From the NCBI RefSeq assembly GCF_001548675.1, contig NZ_CP010834.1, forward strand, positions 1,957,501-2,021,500: a stretch of DNA of 64,000 nucleotides, given 5' to 3'. This DNA comes from Methanobrevibacter sp. YE315. Its GTDB lineage: Archaea > Methanobacteriota > Methanobacteria > Methanobacteriales > Methanobacteriaceae. Shown piece after piece: positions 37,329 through 48,787 of this stretch. Under the pieces are notes generated by a model, which had not been told where the DNA came from, did not search any database, and saw nothing but the letters and a program-made list of their open reading frames with translations. The first letter of the stretch is position 1. Each line of letters opens with the position of its first letter. The position numbers and the translations under genes are program-made.

Positions 37329-38207
37329 TTATTCTTCCTCATATGGTCCATATTTGGTTCTTGCAAATACTTCTAAGTAGTTATCCATTATAACTAATAA
37401 GATAACAATGATAATACCTACAATAATACCACCATATACTCCAAATACTACTGTATTCCAGAAACTAAAGAATACAACGAGACCGAAACAGAAACCAGTT
37501 AATGGTCCACCAAATTTAGCACAGAAGTTTACTACATCCATAGAGTTTTTAGCACCCATTGGAGCTTTAGTAACAATATCCCCTTGAATAGCTACAGGGG
37601 TTCCTCCACCAAATTCAAATTTTTGATATTCACTTTCTGCACCATAGTGAACGTCCCCAGTTGAAGAACCGATAGCTCCAAGAGCAATACCCCAAAGCAT
37701 TGCTAAGAGTGGTAATGGGAATACGTGTAATGCAGTACCATTAATTGGAATAGTCATTAAGTATGAAATTCCAACTATACAAAAAGTAGTTATAAATCCG
37801 TGACCTGCGATAGGTCCTAAAGATTGAGTTAAAACATCCATAAATAATGGTTGTTCGAATTGAGATTGTCCGACAATCCTTCCCATGTGGGATGTAACAG
37901 TATAAATAGCGTGAACAAAAGCAGCGATACAAGCACCAATTGCAATAGCTACGATAGGTAACATACCTAAAGACATAATGATGTATGCAACAGCACCAGC
38001 AACACCACACCAAACACCATAAGCGACTGGTTCACCAGAAGTCGCCTTGTTTATCATACGGTGTAAATGTCCCATTTGTGGAGCAAGTTGAACTTGGGAG
38101 TTAGGGTTACTTTGAGAACCAATATCAGATTCTAAGTCCTCTGCAGCCCCTCCAATAGTAGCAACTGCACCCATTAATGCAACTACACCTAATGTTACAG
38201 GGTCCAT
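37329..38207 (-). CDS. mtrE: Tetrahydromethanopterin S-methyltransferase subunit E
   Basis: MtrE is the largest polytopic subunit and probably forms the Na+ path; a conserved membrane Asp/Glu has been proposed for this. The N-terminal helix GVVALMGAVATIGGAAEDLESDIGSQSNPNSQVQLAPQMGHLHRM is the family signature, with six more helices after it. 292 aa. It is first in mtrEDCBAFGH, after the leader described at 38208-38360. Confidence 0.96.
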   Translation of the reverse strand: MDPVTLGVVALMGAVATIGGAAEDLESDIGSQSNPNSQVQLAPQMGHLHRMINKATSGEPVAYGVWCGVAGAVAYIIMSLGMLPIVAIAIGACIAAFVHAIYTVTSHMGRIVGQSQFEQPLFMDVLTQSLGPIAGHGFITTFCIVGISYLMTIPINGTALHVFPLPLLAMLWGIALGAIGSSTGDVHYGAESEYQKFEFGGGTPVAIQGDIVTKAPMGAKNSMDVVNFCAKFGGPLTGFCFGLVVFFSFWNTVVFGVYGGIIVGIIIVILLVIMDNYLEVFARTKYGPYEEE

Positions 38208-38266
38208 AATTTTTTTCCTCCATATTTTTTATTAAATTGATCATTTAATAAACGTGAAACAACCTT

Positions 38267-38289
38267 GATTTTTGTTCCTTACAAAAATC
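38267..38289 (-). promoter_or_regulatory. Stem-loop in the mtr 5' leader
   Basis: A perfect 9-bp inverted repeat (GATTTTTGT 38267-38275, ACAAAAATC 38281-38289) with a 5-nt loop lies about 60 nt before the mtrE start. It would be in the leader RNA if transcription begins near the TATA box at 38346-38360. Confidence 0.45.
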
Positions 38290-38299
38290 ATTTATAATT

Positions 38300-38323
38300 G
38301 CAATAATGTCAAGTAATTATTGC
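38300..38323 (-). promoter_or_regulatory. Inverted repeat at the mtr promoter
   Basis: A perfect 8-bp inverted repeat (GCAATAAT 38300-38307, ATTATTGC 38316-38323) with an 8-nt spacer lies immediately downstream of a TATA-like segment (38323-38336 on the minus strand). Its place around the likely transcription start suits a repressor site or a leader hairpin. Confidence 0.45.
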
Positions 38324-38345
38324 TTAGTATATATTTCTTTAAATT

Positions 38346-38360
38346 ATTAATATAAAAGCT
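38346..38360 (-). promoter_or_regulatory. Putative TATA box of the mtr operon
   Basis: The minus strand reads AGCTTTTATATTAAT, a good archaeal TATA match about 145 nt before mtrE. A second box lies at 38323-38336. The 235-bp gap also ends with the mcr terminator, so mtr has its own promoter. Confidence 0.4.
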
Positions 38361-38403
38361 TTGTGAATACTTATTTAGGTTCGCTTAAATTTTTATAAAA
38401 AAA

Positions 38404-38429
38404 TAGATAGGTGAAAAGACACCTATCTA
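38404..38429 (-). terminator. Hairpin terminator of the mcr operon
   Basis: A perfect 10-bp inverted repeat (TAGATAGGTG 38404-38413, CACCTATCTA 38420-38429) with a 6-nt loop lies 13 nt past the mcrA stop. A T-rich run (38390-38403 read on minus) follows. This is the strongest terminator-like structure in the window. Confidence 0.75.
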
Positions 38430-38442
38430 TGTGTTTATCTAT

Positions 38443-40098
<1,656 letters not shown>

Positions 40099-40104
40099 GT
40101 TAAT

Positions 40105-40863
40105 CTACCATCCTGCTTCTGGATTGAATGCACCAAAGGATCTGGAAACGTGAATTCTTTGACAAACTTCCACAGCTTCTACGTCGTCTTTGTATGCTTC
40201 ACCATCTATTCTGTAAATAGTGGTTTTTGCTCTTAAAGTTTCTTCGTCTAATGGTTCACCTAAAATTACAGGTTCGTCTAATTCTTTACCAATTTGGTCT
40301 TTTACCATTTCGACTTTACCGGTTTCTTTGTTGAATACTTGTCTTCTGAGCATGTCGAACATTAAACCGTTTTCATCTAATCTTAAGGAGTGACCGTGTA
40401 CACTTCCACCTCTAATACCGGTTCTTGCGGTATCAAAGTATTCGGTTTCTAAGAGGTATTTGGAGATTCTTTCGATGTCTCTTTCTCTTGCTTCAACTAC
40501 TTGTCTTCCGGATAATGTACCAGTATCGATTCCTCTAAATCTGCATAAGTAAGATCTAGCTCTGATGAAAGGTTGAGCTGGAGCGAAGTACATGGAGTCT
40601 ACGAATTGGATGTATCTAATTCTGTCTCCTGCTTTTGCACCGTCGATTGGTGCTACTAATTCTCTTACACTGTCATCTGGCTCGTCCATTTCGTCTAATG
40701 GTGGGTGAACTGATTTGTATTCTTCACCTGGAGCTTTATGACCTAATATTTTTACTACGTCTTCGTCAGAAATTTCTCTTAACTTTTCTAACTCATATTC
40801 AGGGTTAGTGAAGTTTCTTCTGTTTTGAGCAACCTGAGAAGTACCTGGATAAATTTGTACCAT
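40105..40863 (-). CDS. mcrG: Methyl-coenzyme M reductase subunit gamma
   Basis: McrG is the structural gamma subunit, contributing residues near F430 and coenzyme B. It begins [17 protein letters not shown]. It carries the [17 protein letters not shown] and [26 protein letters not shown] blocks. 252 aa. It lies 6 nt before mcrA in the fixed mcrBDCGA order. Confidence 0.97.
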   Translation of the reverse strand: MVQIYPGTSQVAQNRRNFTNPEYELEKLREISDEDVVKILGHKAPGEEYKSVHPPLDEMDEPDDSVRELVAPIDGAKAGDRIRYIQFVDSMYFAPAQPFIRARSYLCRFRGIDTGTLSGRQVVEARERDIERISKYLLETEYFDTARTGIRGGSVHGHSLRLDENGLMFDMLRRQVFNKETGKVEMVKDQIGKELDEPVILGEPLDEETLRAKTTIYRIDGEAYKDDVEAVEVCQRIHVSRSFGAFNPEAGW

Positions 40864-40865
40864 AA

Positions 40866-41465
40866 TTATGCATCTCCTAATGCTAATTTAACTTTTCTAA
40901 TTATTTCATCTAATTTTTCTTGTGAAATTGTTTCACCACGGATAACTCCTGTAACAATATCATCAATAGTACCTTCGGTTTTAATATCTTCATCTGCAGG
41001 CATTACTTTGGAAGTTTTTACACCAATTTTAGCAAAATCTTCACAATCTACTGGTGATTCGCATATAATTATACAGTGTTTATTGACATTCCTTAGAATT
41101 AATCTTGCTTTGTAAATTAAATGATTTGCAACTCCTCCTAAATGAATCACAATTAGTTTAAAATTACGTAATTGTTCAACTTCTTTATCAGTGAGACCAA
41201 ATAAGGTACCCCCTGCAGCAGGAGCGTCATGAGGAACACCAGCACCGGCATTTAAAACCATAGTACTTGTTAAAACATTTGCTTCACGTAATCCAAAAGT
41301 AATTTCGCAAACCGGCTTGGTAATGTGTCTGCGTCCTGGAGACATTGCTACTGCGCATACATCAGTACCGCATTCAGCGAAAGTGCCTCTTTGAGCAAGG
41401 CTTCCACCTTTACCCATACCACTTGCTTCCCTACAATCTACTACGTGAGTACAGCGTCCTATCAT
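40866..41465 (-). CDS. mcrC: Methyl-coenzyme M reductase operon protein C
   Basis: McrC is not part of the purified enzyme but belongs to the ATP-dependent activation complex with A2. It starts [56 protein letters not shown], giving a Cys/Gly-rich N-terminus. The second half is an alpha-beta region with [11 protein letters not shown]. 199 aa. mrt (isozyme II) operons lack this gene. Confidence 0.96.
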   Translation of the reverse strand: MIGRCTHVVDCREASGMGKGGSLAQRGTFAECGTDVCAVAMSPGRRHITKPVCEITFGLREANVLTSTMVLNAGAGVPHDAPAAGGTLFGLTDKEVEQLRNFKLIVIHLGGVANHLIYKARLILRNVNKHCIIICESPVDCEDFAKIGVKTSKVMPADEDIKTEGTIDDIVTGVIRGETISQEKLDEIIRKVKLALGDA

Positions 41466-41466
41466 A

Positions 41467-41922
41467 TTAATCTAAGTCATCCTTTTTAATAATTTTCACA
41501 TGGTCATCAAATGATGAATATTGATCTGTCATTCCAATTAATTCATCTGGCAAATCTGAATTTCCATATTTAATCCTATCAGTAACAGTTTTTTCTTTTC
41601 TGATATAATTAGACCTATCTTGATTAATATCAAAACCATATGGAATGTAAGTTTCACAGATTTTTTCGATTTCCTTAATTGTTGATTCCATTGTTATTTC
41701 GAGGAATATTCTAGCAGTTTTAACTTGTAGAACAACATCCTCACCATTGATATTAATAACCCTACGTTCCCTGTATTTTGGAGGTAAAGTAGCTTCACCT
41801 TTTGGGAACCTTGGACCGTGGATAACAGTTCTTCTTACATCTTCTAGAGATTCTAGTTCATTCAACAACTTTTCTGTTGTATCACTTCCAAGAACTCTGT
41901 AAGGGAAAATCTCAATATCCAT
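41467..41922 (-). CDS. mcrD: Methyl-coenzyme M reductase operon protein D
   Basis: McrD associates with Mcr and is thought to help assembly or F430 handling. The 151-residue protein has [26 protein letters not shown], the GPRFPKG-x-PPKY-x-ERR loop and a ferredoxin-like alternation of strands and helices ([23 protein letters not shown]). It is second in mcrBDCGA. Confidence 0.96.
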   Translation of the reverse strand: MDIEIFPYRVLGSDTTEKLLNELESLEDVRRTVIHGPRFPKGEATLPPKYRERRVININGEDVVLQVKTARIFLEITMESTIKEIEKICETYIPYGFDINQDRSNYIRKEKTVTDRIKYGNSDLPDELIGMTDQYSSFDDHVKIIKKDDLD

Positions 41923-41958
41923 ATTCTAACCTTCGAAAATTAGATATATTCAAATTAA

Positions 41959-43290
<1,332 letters not shown>

Positions 43291-43332
43291 TTTTTCCCTC
43301 CTAAATAAATAGAGTTTAACTAATATACCGCT

Positions 43333-43361
43333 CTCAATGGTAACTTTTTTACCAAATCGAG
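43333..43361 (-). promoter_or_regulatory. Leader hairpin 1 upstream of mcrB
   Basis: On the minus strand CTCGAT pairs with ATTGAG (one G-U), then after a 2-nt bulge GGTAA pairs with TTACC around a 5-nt A-rich loop. The 11-bp hairpin ends about 43 nt before mcrB. Confidence 0.45.
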
Positions 43362-43367
43362 CATATA

Positions 43368-43393
43368 GCTACAAAGCAAATCTTTGCAATAGC
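43368..43393 (-). promoter_or_regulatory. Leader hairpin 2 upstream of mcrB
   Basis: On the minus strand GCTA and CAAAG pair with CTTTG and TAGC around a 5-nt loop, with a 3-nt bulge on one side. It lies directly 5' of hairpin 1, so the leader may form two successive stems. Confidence 0.4.
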
Positions 43394-43428
43394 CAGCCAT
43401 ATGGTATACAAATTTTATTTTATAAAAG

Positions 43429-43443
43429 ATATAATATAAAGAT
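43429..43443 (-). promoter_or_regulatory. Putative TATA box of the mcr operon
   Basis: The minus strand reads TCTTTATATTATATC, an archaeal TATA match about 145 nt before mcrB. Initiation would be expected near 43410, giving a leader of about 120 nt. A weaker TATA-like box near 43322-43330 would give a much shorter leader. Confidence 0.4.
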
Positions 43444-43513
43444 TACCTATGGAATATTTTAGAAAAGTTTATAAAGTATAATAAAACATTTTTTATTTAA
43501 GAAAAATACTGCT

Positions 43514-43711
43514 AAAAGTAATACTTTTTAAAATTCTTTAAATTGATTTAAAATTAAAAAATTTAATTAAAACAAAATAAATATTGAATTTAAAACATTA
43601 ATTAAATTTAATTTAAAAAAAATAATTATTAAATACTTTTTTTATGAAATAAAGCAAAATAACAAATTATTACTTTTGAGCTTCAGAGTAATAAATAATA
43701 CTAAAAGTAAT
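43514..43711. repeat. Three copies of AAAAGTAAT between mcr and mmp10
   Basis: The 9-mer occurs at 43514-43522 (+), 43669-43677 (-) and 43703-43711 (+). The last two face each other as a perfect inverted repeat with 25 nt between. The first also forms its own 6-bp palindrome AAAAGT-AAT-ACTTTT. The set lies upstream of both divergent TATA boxes, a place expected for a shared regulator. Confidence 0.45.
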
Positions 43712-43775
43712 ACAAAAATTGATTTTAAAAATTACACTCAATTTATAAATAAAATGAAATAAAAAATAATAAATT

Positions 43776-45020
43776 ATGCAACTTGTAGCAGATGTTGGAG
43801 GAATACCTGGTAAAGACTGTAACGGTTTTTGTAAATACTGTTACTTCAGAAAGGTAAAAGAAGTTAAAAGTTTTGGCTGTGCTCATTGTTTACCTAATAA
43901 AATAGGCTGTGAAAGATGCAGTAAAGGAATTAGTGAAACACAAAGTGAATTCAAACCACCATTCCAAGTAATGAACGAAGTTCAAACTGCATTAATGATG
44001 AATATGAGACCTGGGAAAGTTACAGCCAATATCAGTGGCGGCGGAGACATTAGCTGCTATCCTCATCTTGAAACATTGACTGCAGGTTTAAATCAATATT
44101 CAATACCATCAGTATTAGGTTATACCTGTGGAAAAGGCATAACCGATGGAGAAATTGCTTCCAGATTAATAAATAATGGTGTTGAAGAAGTTTCATTTAC
44201 TATTTTTTCATCAGACCCGAAACTCAGAAAAGAATGGGTGAAAGATCCAAATCCTGAAGAAGCCCTTAAAGCATGCAAAACTTTCTGTGAAAATATTAAA
44301 CTGACCGGTGCTGCAGTAATCATTCCCGGAGTAAATGATGGGGACGTATTGCGCCAGACCTGCAATACCCTTGAAGAATGGGGTGCAAAAGGAATGTTAT
44401 TAATGAGATTTGCAAATACATTCAACGAAGGATTGATATTAGGAAATGAACCTATCATTAAAGGAATCGAATCACAGCCGGTTGAAGACTTTGCAGAATT
44501 AGTCAAACAGATCAATTCAGAATACAAGTTCAGAGTAAGCGGCACACCATTATGCGACCCCGAAACCGGCGGACCATTTGCAATTGCAAAAGATGAAAAT
44601 GAGATATTCTTACAGTTTATTAAACCGGTGACAGGTGAAGCAACAATCATAACTTCCAAAATCGCCGCACCATTCATTGCTAAAATATTTGATAAGTTAG
44701 AAGTTGATAGCGTCAATGTTGTTGCGGTTGAAAAGGAAATAGCTTGCTTGATTACAAAGGAAGACCTGGAAAAACTTGACTTGAGTGAAATAAAACAAGC
44801 CGTAATCATCCCTGGAAGATCATTCGTTCATCAACTGGATGCAGAAAGAATATTAAGTGCAGACGGTCTGGAAAGAATCGTTGGCCGTGGCCCAGACACC
44901 TTAACAGTTGATGGGGAACTAAGCATAGACATGACTGATGAAAATGTCATCGAAAGAGAATTAGAAGATTTCAACGATTTGGTGGATGCAATCAATTTCT
45001 TCGGAATGCGAATACTTTAA
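43776..45020 (+). CDS. mmp10: Mcr arginine methyltransferase Mmp10
   Basis: Mmp10 is a radical SAM, cobalamin-dependent enzyme that makes 5-methylarginine (Arg271 of McrA). The radical SAM cysteines lie in a spaced CNGFCKYCYF motif (Cys15, 19, 22), followed by a further cysteine cluster CAHC and CERC (35, 38, 45, 48). The barrel carries ISGGGDISCYPHLETL. A C-terminal domain of ~130 residues follows. 414 aa. It is divergent from mcrB, whose product alpha subunit is its substrate. A TATA-like box 26-37 nt upstream suggests an almost leaderless RNA. Confidence 0.93.
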   Translation: MQLVADVGGIPGKDCNGFCKYCYFRKVKEVKSFGCAHCLPNKIGCERCSKGISETQSEFKPPFQVMNEVQTALMMNMRPGKVTANISGGGDISCYPHLETLTAGLNQYSIPSVLGYTCGKGITDGEIASRLINNGVEEVSFTIFSSDPKLRKEWVKDPNPEEALKACKTFCENIKLTGAAVIIPGVNDGDVLRQTCNTLEEWGAKGMLLMRFANTFNEGLILGNEPIIKGIESQPVEDFAELVKQINSEYKFRVSGTPLCDPETGGPFAIAKDENEIFLQFIKPVTGEATIITSKIAAPFIAKIFDKLEVDSVNVVAVEKEIACLITKEDLEKLDLSEIKQAVIIPGRSFVHQLDAERILSADGLERIVGRGPDTLTVDGELSIDMTDENVIERELEDFNDLVDAINFFGMRIL

Positions 45021-45031
45021 AAAAAAGAAGA

Positions 45032-45955
45032 TTAGTTTGAATCCTCAACAAGAGAACTCTCACTATTGATTTTAACTAAAATATAATCATACATGAATGA
45101 TTTTTTAATTTCAGCAATTTCTGATAACTTTTTGCCGTCAATAACCACATCAGCGATTACATCGGCGTATTTATCATAATCCAACTTTACACGTACACCA
45201 TCCAATTGTGAAGTTACCGGTGTTGGAGAAATAACATCCTTAATCTCCCTAACTTGATTTTCAATTGCATTTTTTACAACAATGGAAGGTACTAACGGTG
45301 CATCAAGAGTCATTTCATGTTTTCTTTCGTTTAAAATCCTTTCTATAGTTTCAACCAGGTTATCTAAAGCACGTATATCAGGACCTCTCCTAAGCCTCCT
45401 TGGGATTCTTCCAAGTCCGCCAACATACGCATCAGCTCCAGGAAGTTCATCAACATCCATATAAGGAGAACCTGTAACAATTACTGGAATATCAATATCA
45501 TCATATAAGAATGCTTTTTCTTTAATACAGTTTTCAAAACTGCCTAAAGCAAAAACGGCAATATCATGCTCTTCAATTAGGCTTTTTTCTTCTTCAGTGA
45601 TTCCTGAAGTGCCTTTACCATCACCTCTAGCAAGACCGATCATGTTATCCTTAGCACCATATTCCCTTAAATACTCTGAAATGTCACATGCCGCATGAGG
45701 CAAATGGTGTCTTGCAAGTGTTGGGGAAATAATTGCTATTTCAGAACCTGCCATAGGAGCAACGGATATTTTTGCTAAAAGTTCATTAGATTTGGCTTCA
45801 ACTTTATCCACGTCTTCAATTGGAACTGCCATATTTAGAACTAGTTCCATCTGTTGGATGCTTTCTTGAAGAATAAATCCTCCCAAATCTTCAATTAATT
45901 CTTTAATTTCTTCACTTTTGTGAACTCCACCAGTAAATGTTAATGTTTCATACAT
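45032..45955 (-). CDS. Methanogenesis marker protein 7
   Basis: This is a conserved methanogen protein with no activity I can name; genetic links to Mcr are presumed. It begins [29 protein letters not shown]. An alpha-beta centre holds [32 protein letters not shown], then [12 protein letters not shown] and a conserved [18 protein letters not shown] 45955 is preferred over TTG 45970. About 307 aa. It is convergent with mmp10 (11-nt gap) and follows an unrecognised gene on the same strand. Confidence 0.85.
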   Translation of the reverse strand: MYETLTFTGGVHKSEEIKELIEDLGGFILQESIQQMELVLNMAVPIEDVDKVEAKSNELLAKISVAPMAGSEIAIISPTLARHHLPHAACDISEYLREYGAKDNMIGLARGDGKGTSGITEEEKSLIEEHDIAVFALGSFENCIKEKAFLYDDIDIPVIVTGSPYMDVDELPGADAYVGGLGRIPRRLRRGPDIRALDNLVETIERILNERKHEMTLDAPLVPSIVVKNAIENQVREIKDVISPTPVTSQLDGVRVKLDYDKYADVIADVVIDGKKLSEIAEIKKSFMYDYILVKINSESSLVEDSN

Positions 45956-46022
45956 ATTAACAACTCTCAAAAAAATGCAATAGTATAATAAATAAATATA
46001 TAGTAAAATATTAATTTCTATA

Positions 46023-46541
46023 TTATATTAAATTTTCTAAAATGGAATATCTCACTTCAACTCTTTCAAAAGGATTTTTAGAAATATTCTTATGGGAAGG
46101 TATTTCCACCAGATTATCCTGTTCCATGACTTTTTCCTTTAAATAATCCGGATAAATCACATAATCAAAGTTTTCATCAGTTGAATCGAAACCGAAATCC
46201 TTAATGATATCCTTTAGAAATTCGGAATATACTTTAACCTTAATATTGCTTTTGAAACTTGAATTCAAATACTTCTTGCAAAGCTCATAATCATTGAAAA
46301 ATTCAATGATTTCATCATCAGATAGCTCGTTTGAAGCGACTTTGGAAACTTTTTTGATACTTTCAAATATTTGTGAAGGAGTATTGAGCTTTATAGGCAA
46401 CGAATCCATTTTTACTTTGCTTTCAGATAGCAATATGGCCAAATCACCATCTTCTTCATCAGGATTTTTATTTACGGCATATTCTGTAATGCCTGCCAAT
46501 TTAACAATCTCTTCACACATAGGGGTTGTGATAATTTTCAT
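46023..46541 (-). CDS. Unrecognised protein next to mmp7, divergent from comB
   Basis: The 172-residue soluble protein starts [17 protein letters not shown]. Asp/Glu and Lys are abundant and there are no membrane helices. The first ~30 residues look like a beta-strand-loop with a cysteine. The rest is helical ([19 protein letters not shown]) with a later strand [15 protein letters not shown] do not recognise a family. ATG 46541 has a TATA box at -24 to -32, suggesting a leaderless RNA. It may be cotranscribed with mmp7 (67-nt gap) and shares its promoter region with comB, so a role in methanogenesis is likely. Confidence 0.65.
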   Translation of the reverse strand: MKIITTPMCEEIVKLAGITEYAVNKNPDEEDGDLAILLSESKVKMDSLPIKLNTPSQIFESIKKVSKVASNELSDDEIIEFFNDYELCKKYLNSSFKSNIKVKVYSEFLKDIIKDFGFDSTDENFDYVIYPDYLKEKVMEQDNLVEIPSHKNISKNPFERVEVRYSILENLI

Positions 46542-46549
46542 AATCATAA

Positions 46550-46573
46550 TTATATATGAACATTCAATATAAA
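46550..46573. promoter_or_regulatory. Compact divergent promoter of comB and the unrecognised gene
   Basis: Only 33-39 nt separate the two divergent start codons. A plus-strand TATA (TTATATAT 46550-46557) is centred 27 nt before comB ATG 46581. A minus-strand TATA (TTTATATTG, 46573-46565) is centred 28 nt before ATG 46541. Both spacings fit leaderless transcripts from overlapping promoters. Confidence 0.55.
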
Positions 46574-46580
46574 TTAATTC

Positions 46581-47267
46581 ATGAAAGTAACATTAAGTTT
46601 TGAAAAAAGCAGTAGCTGCGACGTTTCAATAATGGTTGATGCACTTAGAGCAAGCACCACCATAACTATGGCTTTGAATTCATTTGAAAAAATAATACCC
46701 TGCTTCAGTCCTGAAGAAGCAATCGAATTAAAAAAAGAATTGGGCGGAGTTATTGCTGGTGAAAGAAATGGTGCAAAAATTGAAGGGTTTGACCTTGGAA
46801 ACTCCCCTACAGCCCTCAAAGATTATAAAACCGATGAAAATCTTCTCATATTAACCACAAGCAACGGCACTAGAATACTTGAAAATATGGACTCAAAAGT
46901 TCTTGTGGGTTCTATGGTAAATGCAAAATCTGTTGCCCTAAAAAGTATAGACCTGGCGAGAGAGCATATTGATGTGGTTATGGCAGGCGTTAAAGGAAGA
47001 TTTGCAATTGAAGATTTCCTTGCATCCGGAGAAATATTGTACTGGATTACACAATTTATTGATGATTGTGAATTAAGCGAATATGGTGAAGCTGCAATAC
47101 TGGCAAGCAGCGATTGTGATTTGGCTAAAAAATCATTTATGAATTCCAGAACATCAAAAAAGCTAATGGAACTTGGCTATCAGAAAGATGTTGAATTTTG
47201 TTGTATGAAAAATGTTACAGACAACGTCGCCATATATGAAAATAATGAATTAACTTTATATATTTAA
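46581..47267 (+). CDS. comB: 2-phosphosulfolactate phosphatase
   Basis: ComB removes phosphate from 2-phosphosulfolactate, the second step of coenzyme M synthesis from PEP and sulfite. The blocks VDALRASTTITMALNSF, GVIAGERNGAKIEGFDLGNSP and LILTTSNGTRILEN are the family marks. 228 aa. ComC, which acts next in the route, is encoded at 62733-63761 in the same window. Confidence 0.93.
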   Translation: MKVTLSFEKSSSCDVSIMVDALRASTTITMALNSFEKIIPCFSPEEAIELKKELGGVIAGERNGAKIEGFDLGNSPTALKDYKTDENLLILTTSNGTRILENMDSKVLVGSMVNAKSVALKSIDLAREHIDVVMAGVKGRFAIEDFLASGEILYWITQFIDDCELSEYGEAAILASSDCDLAKKSFMNSRTSKKLMELGYQKDVEFCCMKNVTDNVAIYENNELTLYI

Positions 47268-47315
47268 ATTTCATAAGTATAAGATGAATAAAAATTTACA
47301 AGATGTGTTTTTTTA

Positions 47316-48488
47316 ATGAAAAGAGAATGTTTAACAATAATTGGTACTGCCCATGTATCTGAAGAAAGTGTCAATGAAGTAAAAGACGCTATATATGAAC
47401 AACACCCAGAGGTTGTTGCAATTGAACTTGATCGAGGCCGATATACTAAATTAAAAAAACAGATGATGGGCATTGAAGAAGATGACACAATCTCAGTTAC
47501 AGATATTATTAAAGAAAATAAAGTAGGATTATTTGTTACAAGCACTCTTCTCGGATATTTTCAATCAAAAATTGGAGCAGATGTTGATGTAGCACCCGGT
47601 TCTGAGATGATAGGTGCAATTGAAGCAAGTGAAGATTTAGGAATACCAATTGCATTAATAGACAGAGAAATCAACACAACCTTGCAAAGAGCCTTGAACA
47701 AAATGGGCTTTAGGGAAAAAATTAAATTTCTATACGGATTATTAGCTTCAGTCTTTGGATTTGATGATGAAGATGAGGAAATAGACATTGAAGATTTGAA
47801 AAATCCGGATAATCTTGATGATTTAATGGAAATGTTTAAAGATGAAGCGCCAAGCGTTCATGAAGTTCTTGTGCACGAAAGAGATGCATATCTTGCAGGA
47901 AAAATTATGCAGATTCCTCAAGACCATGTTATTGCAGTAGTTGGTGCGGGACATAAACCTGGAATAGAAAAGTTTTTAGATAATCCCGAAACATTGCCAG
48001 ATTTGAATGAACTGGAAAAAATTAATGATAAAAAAGGAATTCCATGGCTTAAAATATTCTTAGCACTGATTCCTATATTGTTTATTGCGATATTTTTTCT
48101 GGCATATTTTAATGGGATAAATATCACTTGGAACATCTATGAATTTGTCGCAATCAGCGTAGGTATGGGATTTATTGGATCCATTCTTTCAGGTTCAAAA
48201 ATACAATCCGCAATAGTCGGAGGAGTAACCGCTCCTTTAACAATTATACACCCATTGCTTGCTGCAGGATGGTTTTCTGGCTTAACAGAAGCAAGATATA
48301 GGAAAGTAAGACAAAGCGATGTTCAGAATTTAGCCAATATTGAAAGTTTAAGAGATTTATGGGGAAATAACATATTTAGGATATTATTGGTAGTAGTTGG
48401 GACTAATCTTGGAGTCAGCATAGCTACTCTAGTAATTTTGCCTTCACAGGTTTTCATACCATTATTCATGAAAATATTTGGAGGATAA
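47316..48488 (+). CDS. TraB/PrgY-family membrane protein
   Basis: The N-terminal ~245 residues form a TraB domain with the motifs IGTAHVSEESV near 8, EVVAIELDRGRY near 36 and VVGAGHKPGIEKFL near 209, which carry paired His/Glu. The C-terminal ~140 residues hold about four transmembrane helices. Bacterial TraB/PrgY lowers pheromone activity, and a peptidase-like mechanism has been suggested; the archaeal role is unknown. 390 aa. It may start an operon with the next three genes. Confidence 0.85.
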   Translation: MKRECLTIIGTAHVSEESVNEVKDAIYEQHPEVVAIELDRGRYTKLKKQMMGIEEDDTISVTDIIKENKVGLFVTSTLLGYFQSKIGADVDVAPGSEMIGAIEASEDLGIPIALIDREINTTLQRALNKMGFREKIKFLYGLLASVFGFDDEDEEIDIEDLKNPDNLDDLMEMFKDEAPSVHEVLVHERDAYLAGKIMQIPQDHVIAVVGAGHKPGIEKFLDNPETLPDLNELEKINDKKGIPWLKIFLALIPILFIAIFFLAYFNGINITWNIYEFVAISVGMGFIGSILSGSKIQSAIVGGVTAPLTIIHPLLAAGWFSGLTEARYRKVRQSDVQNLANIESLRDLWGNNIFRILLVVVGTNLGVSIATLVILPSQVFIPLFMKIFGG

Positions 48489-48552
48489 TAATTAATTTTA
48501 AATAATATATTAATAATATTATTATTACTATTAATTTTAAATGGAAAAAATC

Positions 48553-48765
48553 ATGTATTTTATAATTCGTTGCGATTGTGGACGTGCACTCTATGCAAAA
48601 GAGGGAGTTGCTACACGTAAATGCGTTTGCGGAAAAACCCTAAAAGTTAAATCAAGACGCATTTTTAAAAAAGTGGCAACAAGAGAAGAAGCATCTGAGG
48701 CCGTTCAAGAAATGCAAGATAAGATATATGGAAACACCGGCTTTATGAGAGCCAGTGACTTATAA
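48553..48765 (+). CDS. DUF1922 zinc-ribbon protein
   Basis: This is a small protein of the MTH1184 type, whose structure is a zinc-ribbon-like beta sheet; no function is known. Cysteine pairs lie in RCDCGRALY and RKCVCGKTL (four zinc ligands). The C-terminal helix EEASEAVQEMQDKIYG is family typical. ATG 48553 gives the family N-terminus MYFIIRCDCG; ATG 48541 would add four residues. About 70 aa. Confidence 0.85.
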   Translation: MYFIIRCDCGRALYAKEGVATRKCVCGKTLKVKSRRIFKKVATREEASEAVQEMQDKIYGNTGFMRASDL

Positions 48766-48787
48766 TATTTTTAATGGTTTGTTAAAA

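Larger units (their letters stand above)
43291..43775. other. 485-bp divergent region between mcr and mmp10
   Basis: No ORF or RNA gene is seen. From left to right it holds the mcr leader with two hairpins (43333-43393), a TATA box for mcr (43429-43443) and a central AT-rich part. Three copies of AAAAGTAAT occur (43514, 43669 inverted, 43703). A TATA-like AATTTATAAATA at 43739-43750 would serve mmp10. Confidence 0.6.

Noticed and set aside
36623-37366. Longer mtrD start at 37366
   Set aside because: It overlaps mtrE, adds a charged tail absent from the family, and ATG 37315 has a full AAGGAGGT site.
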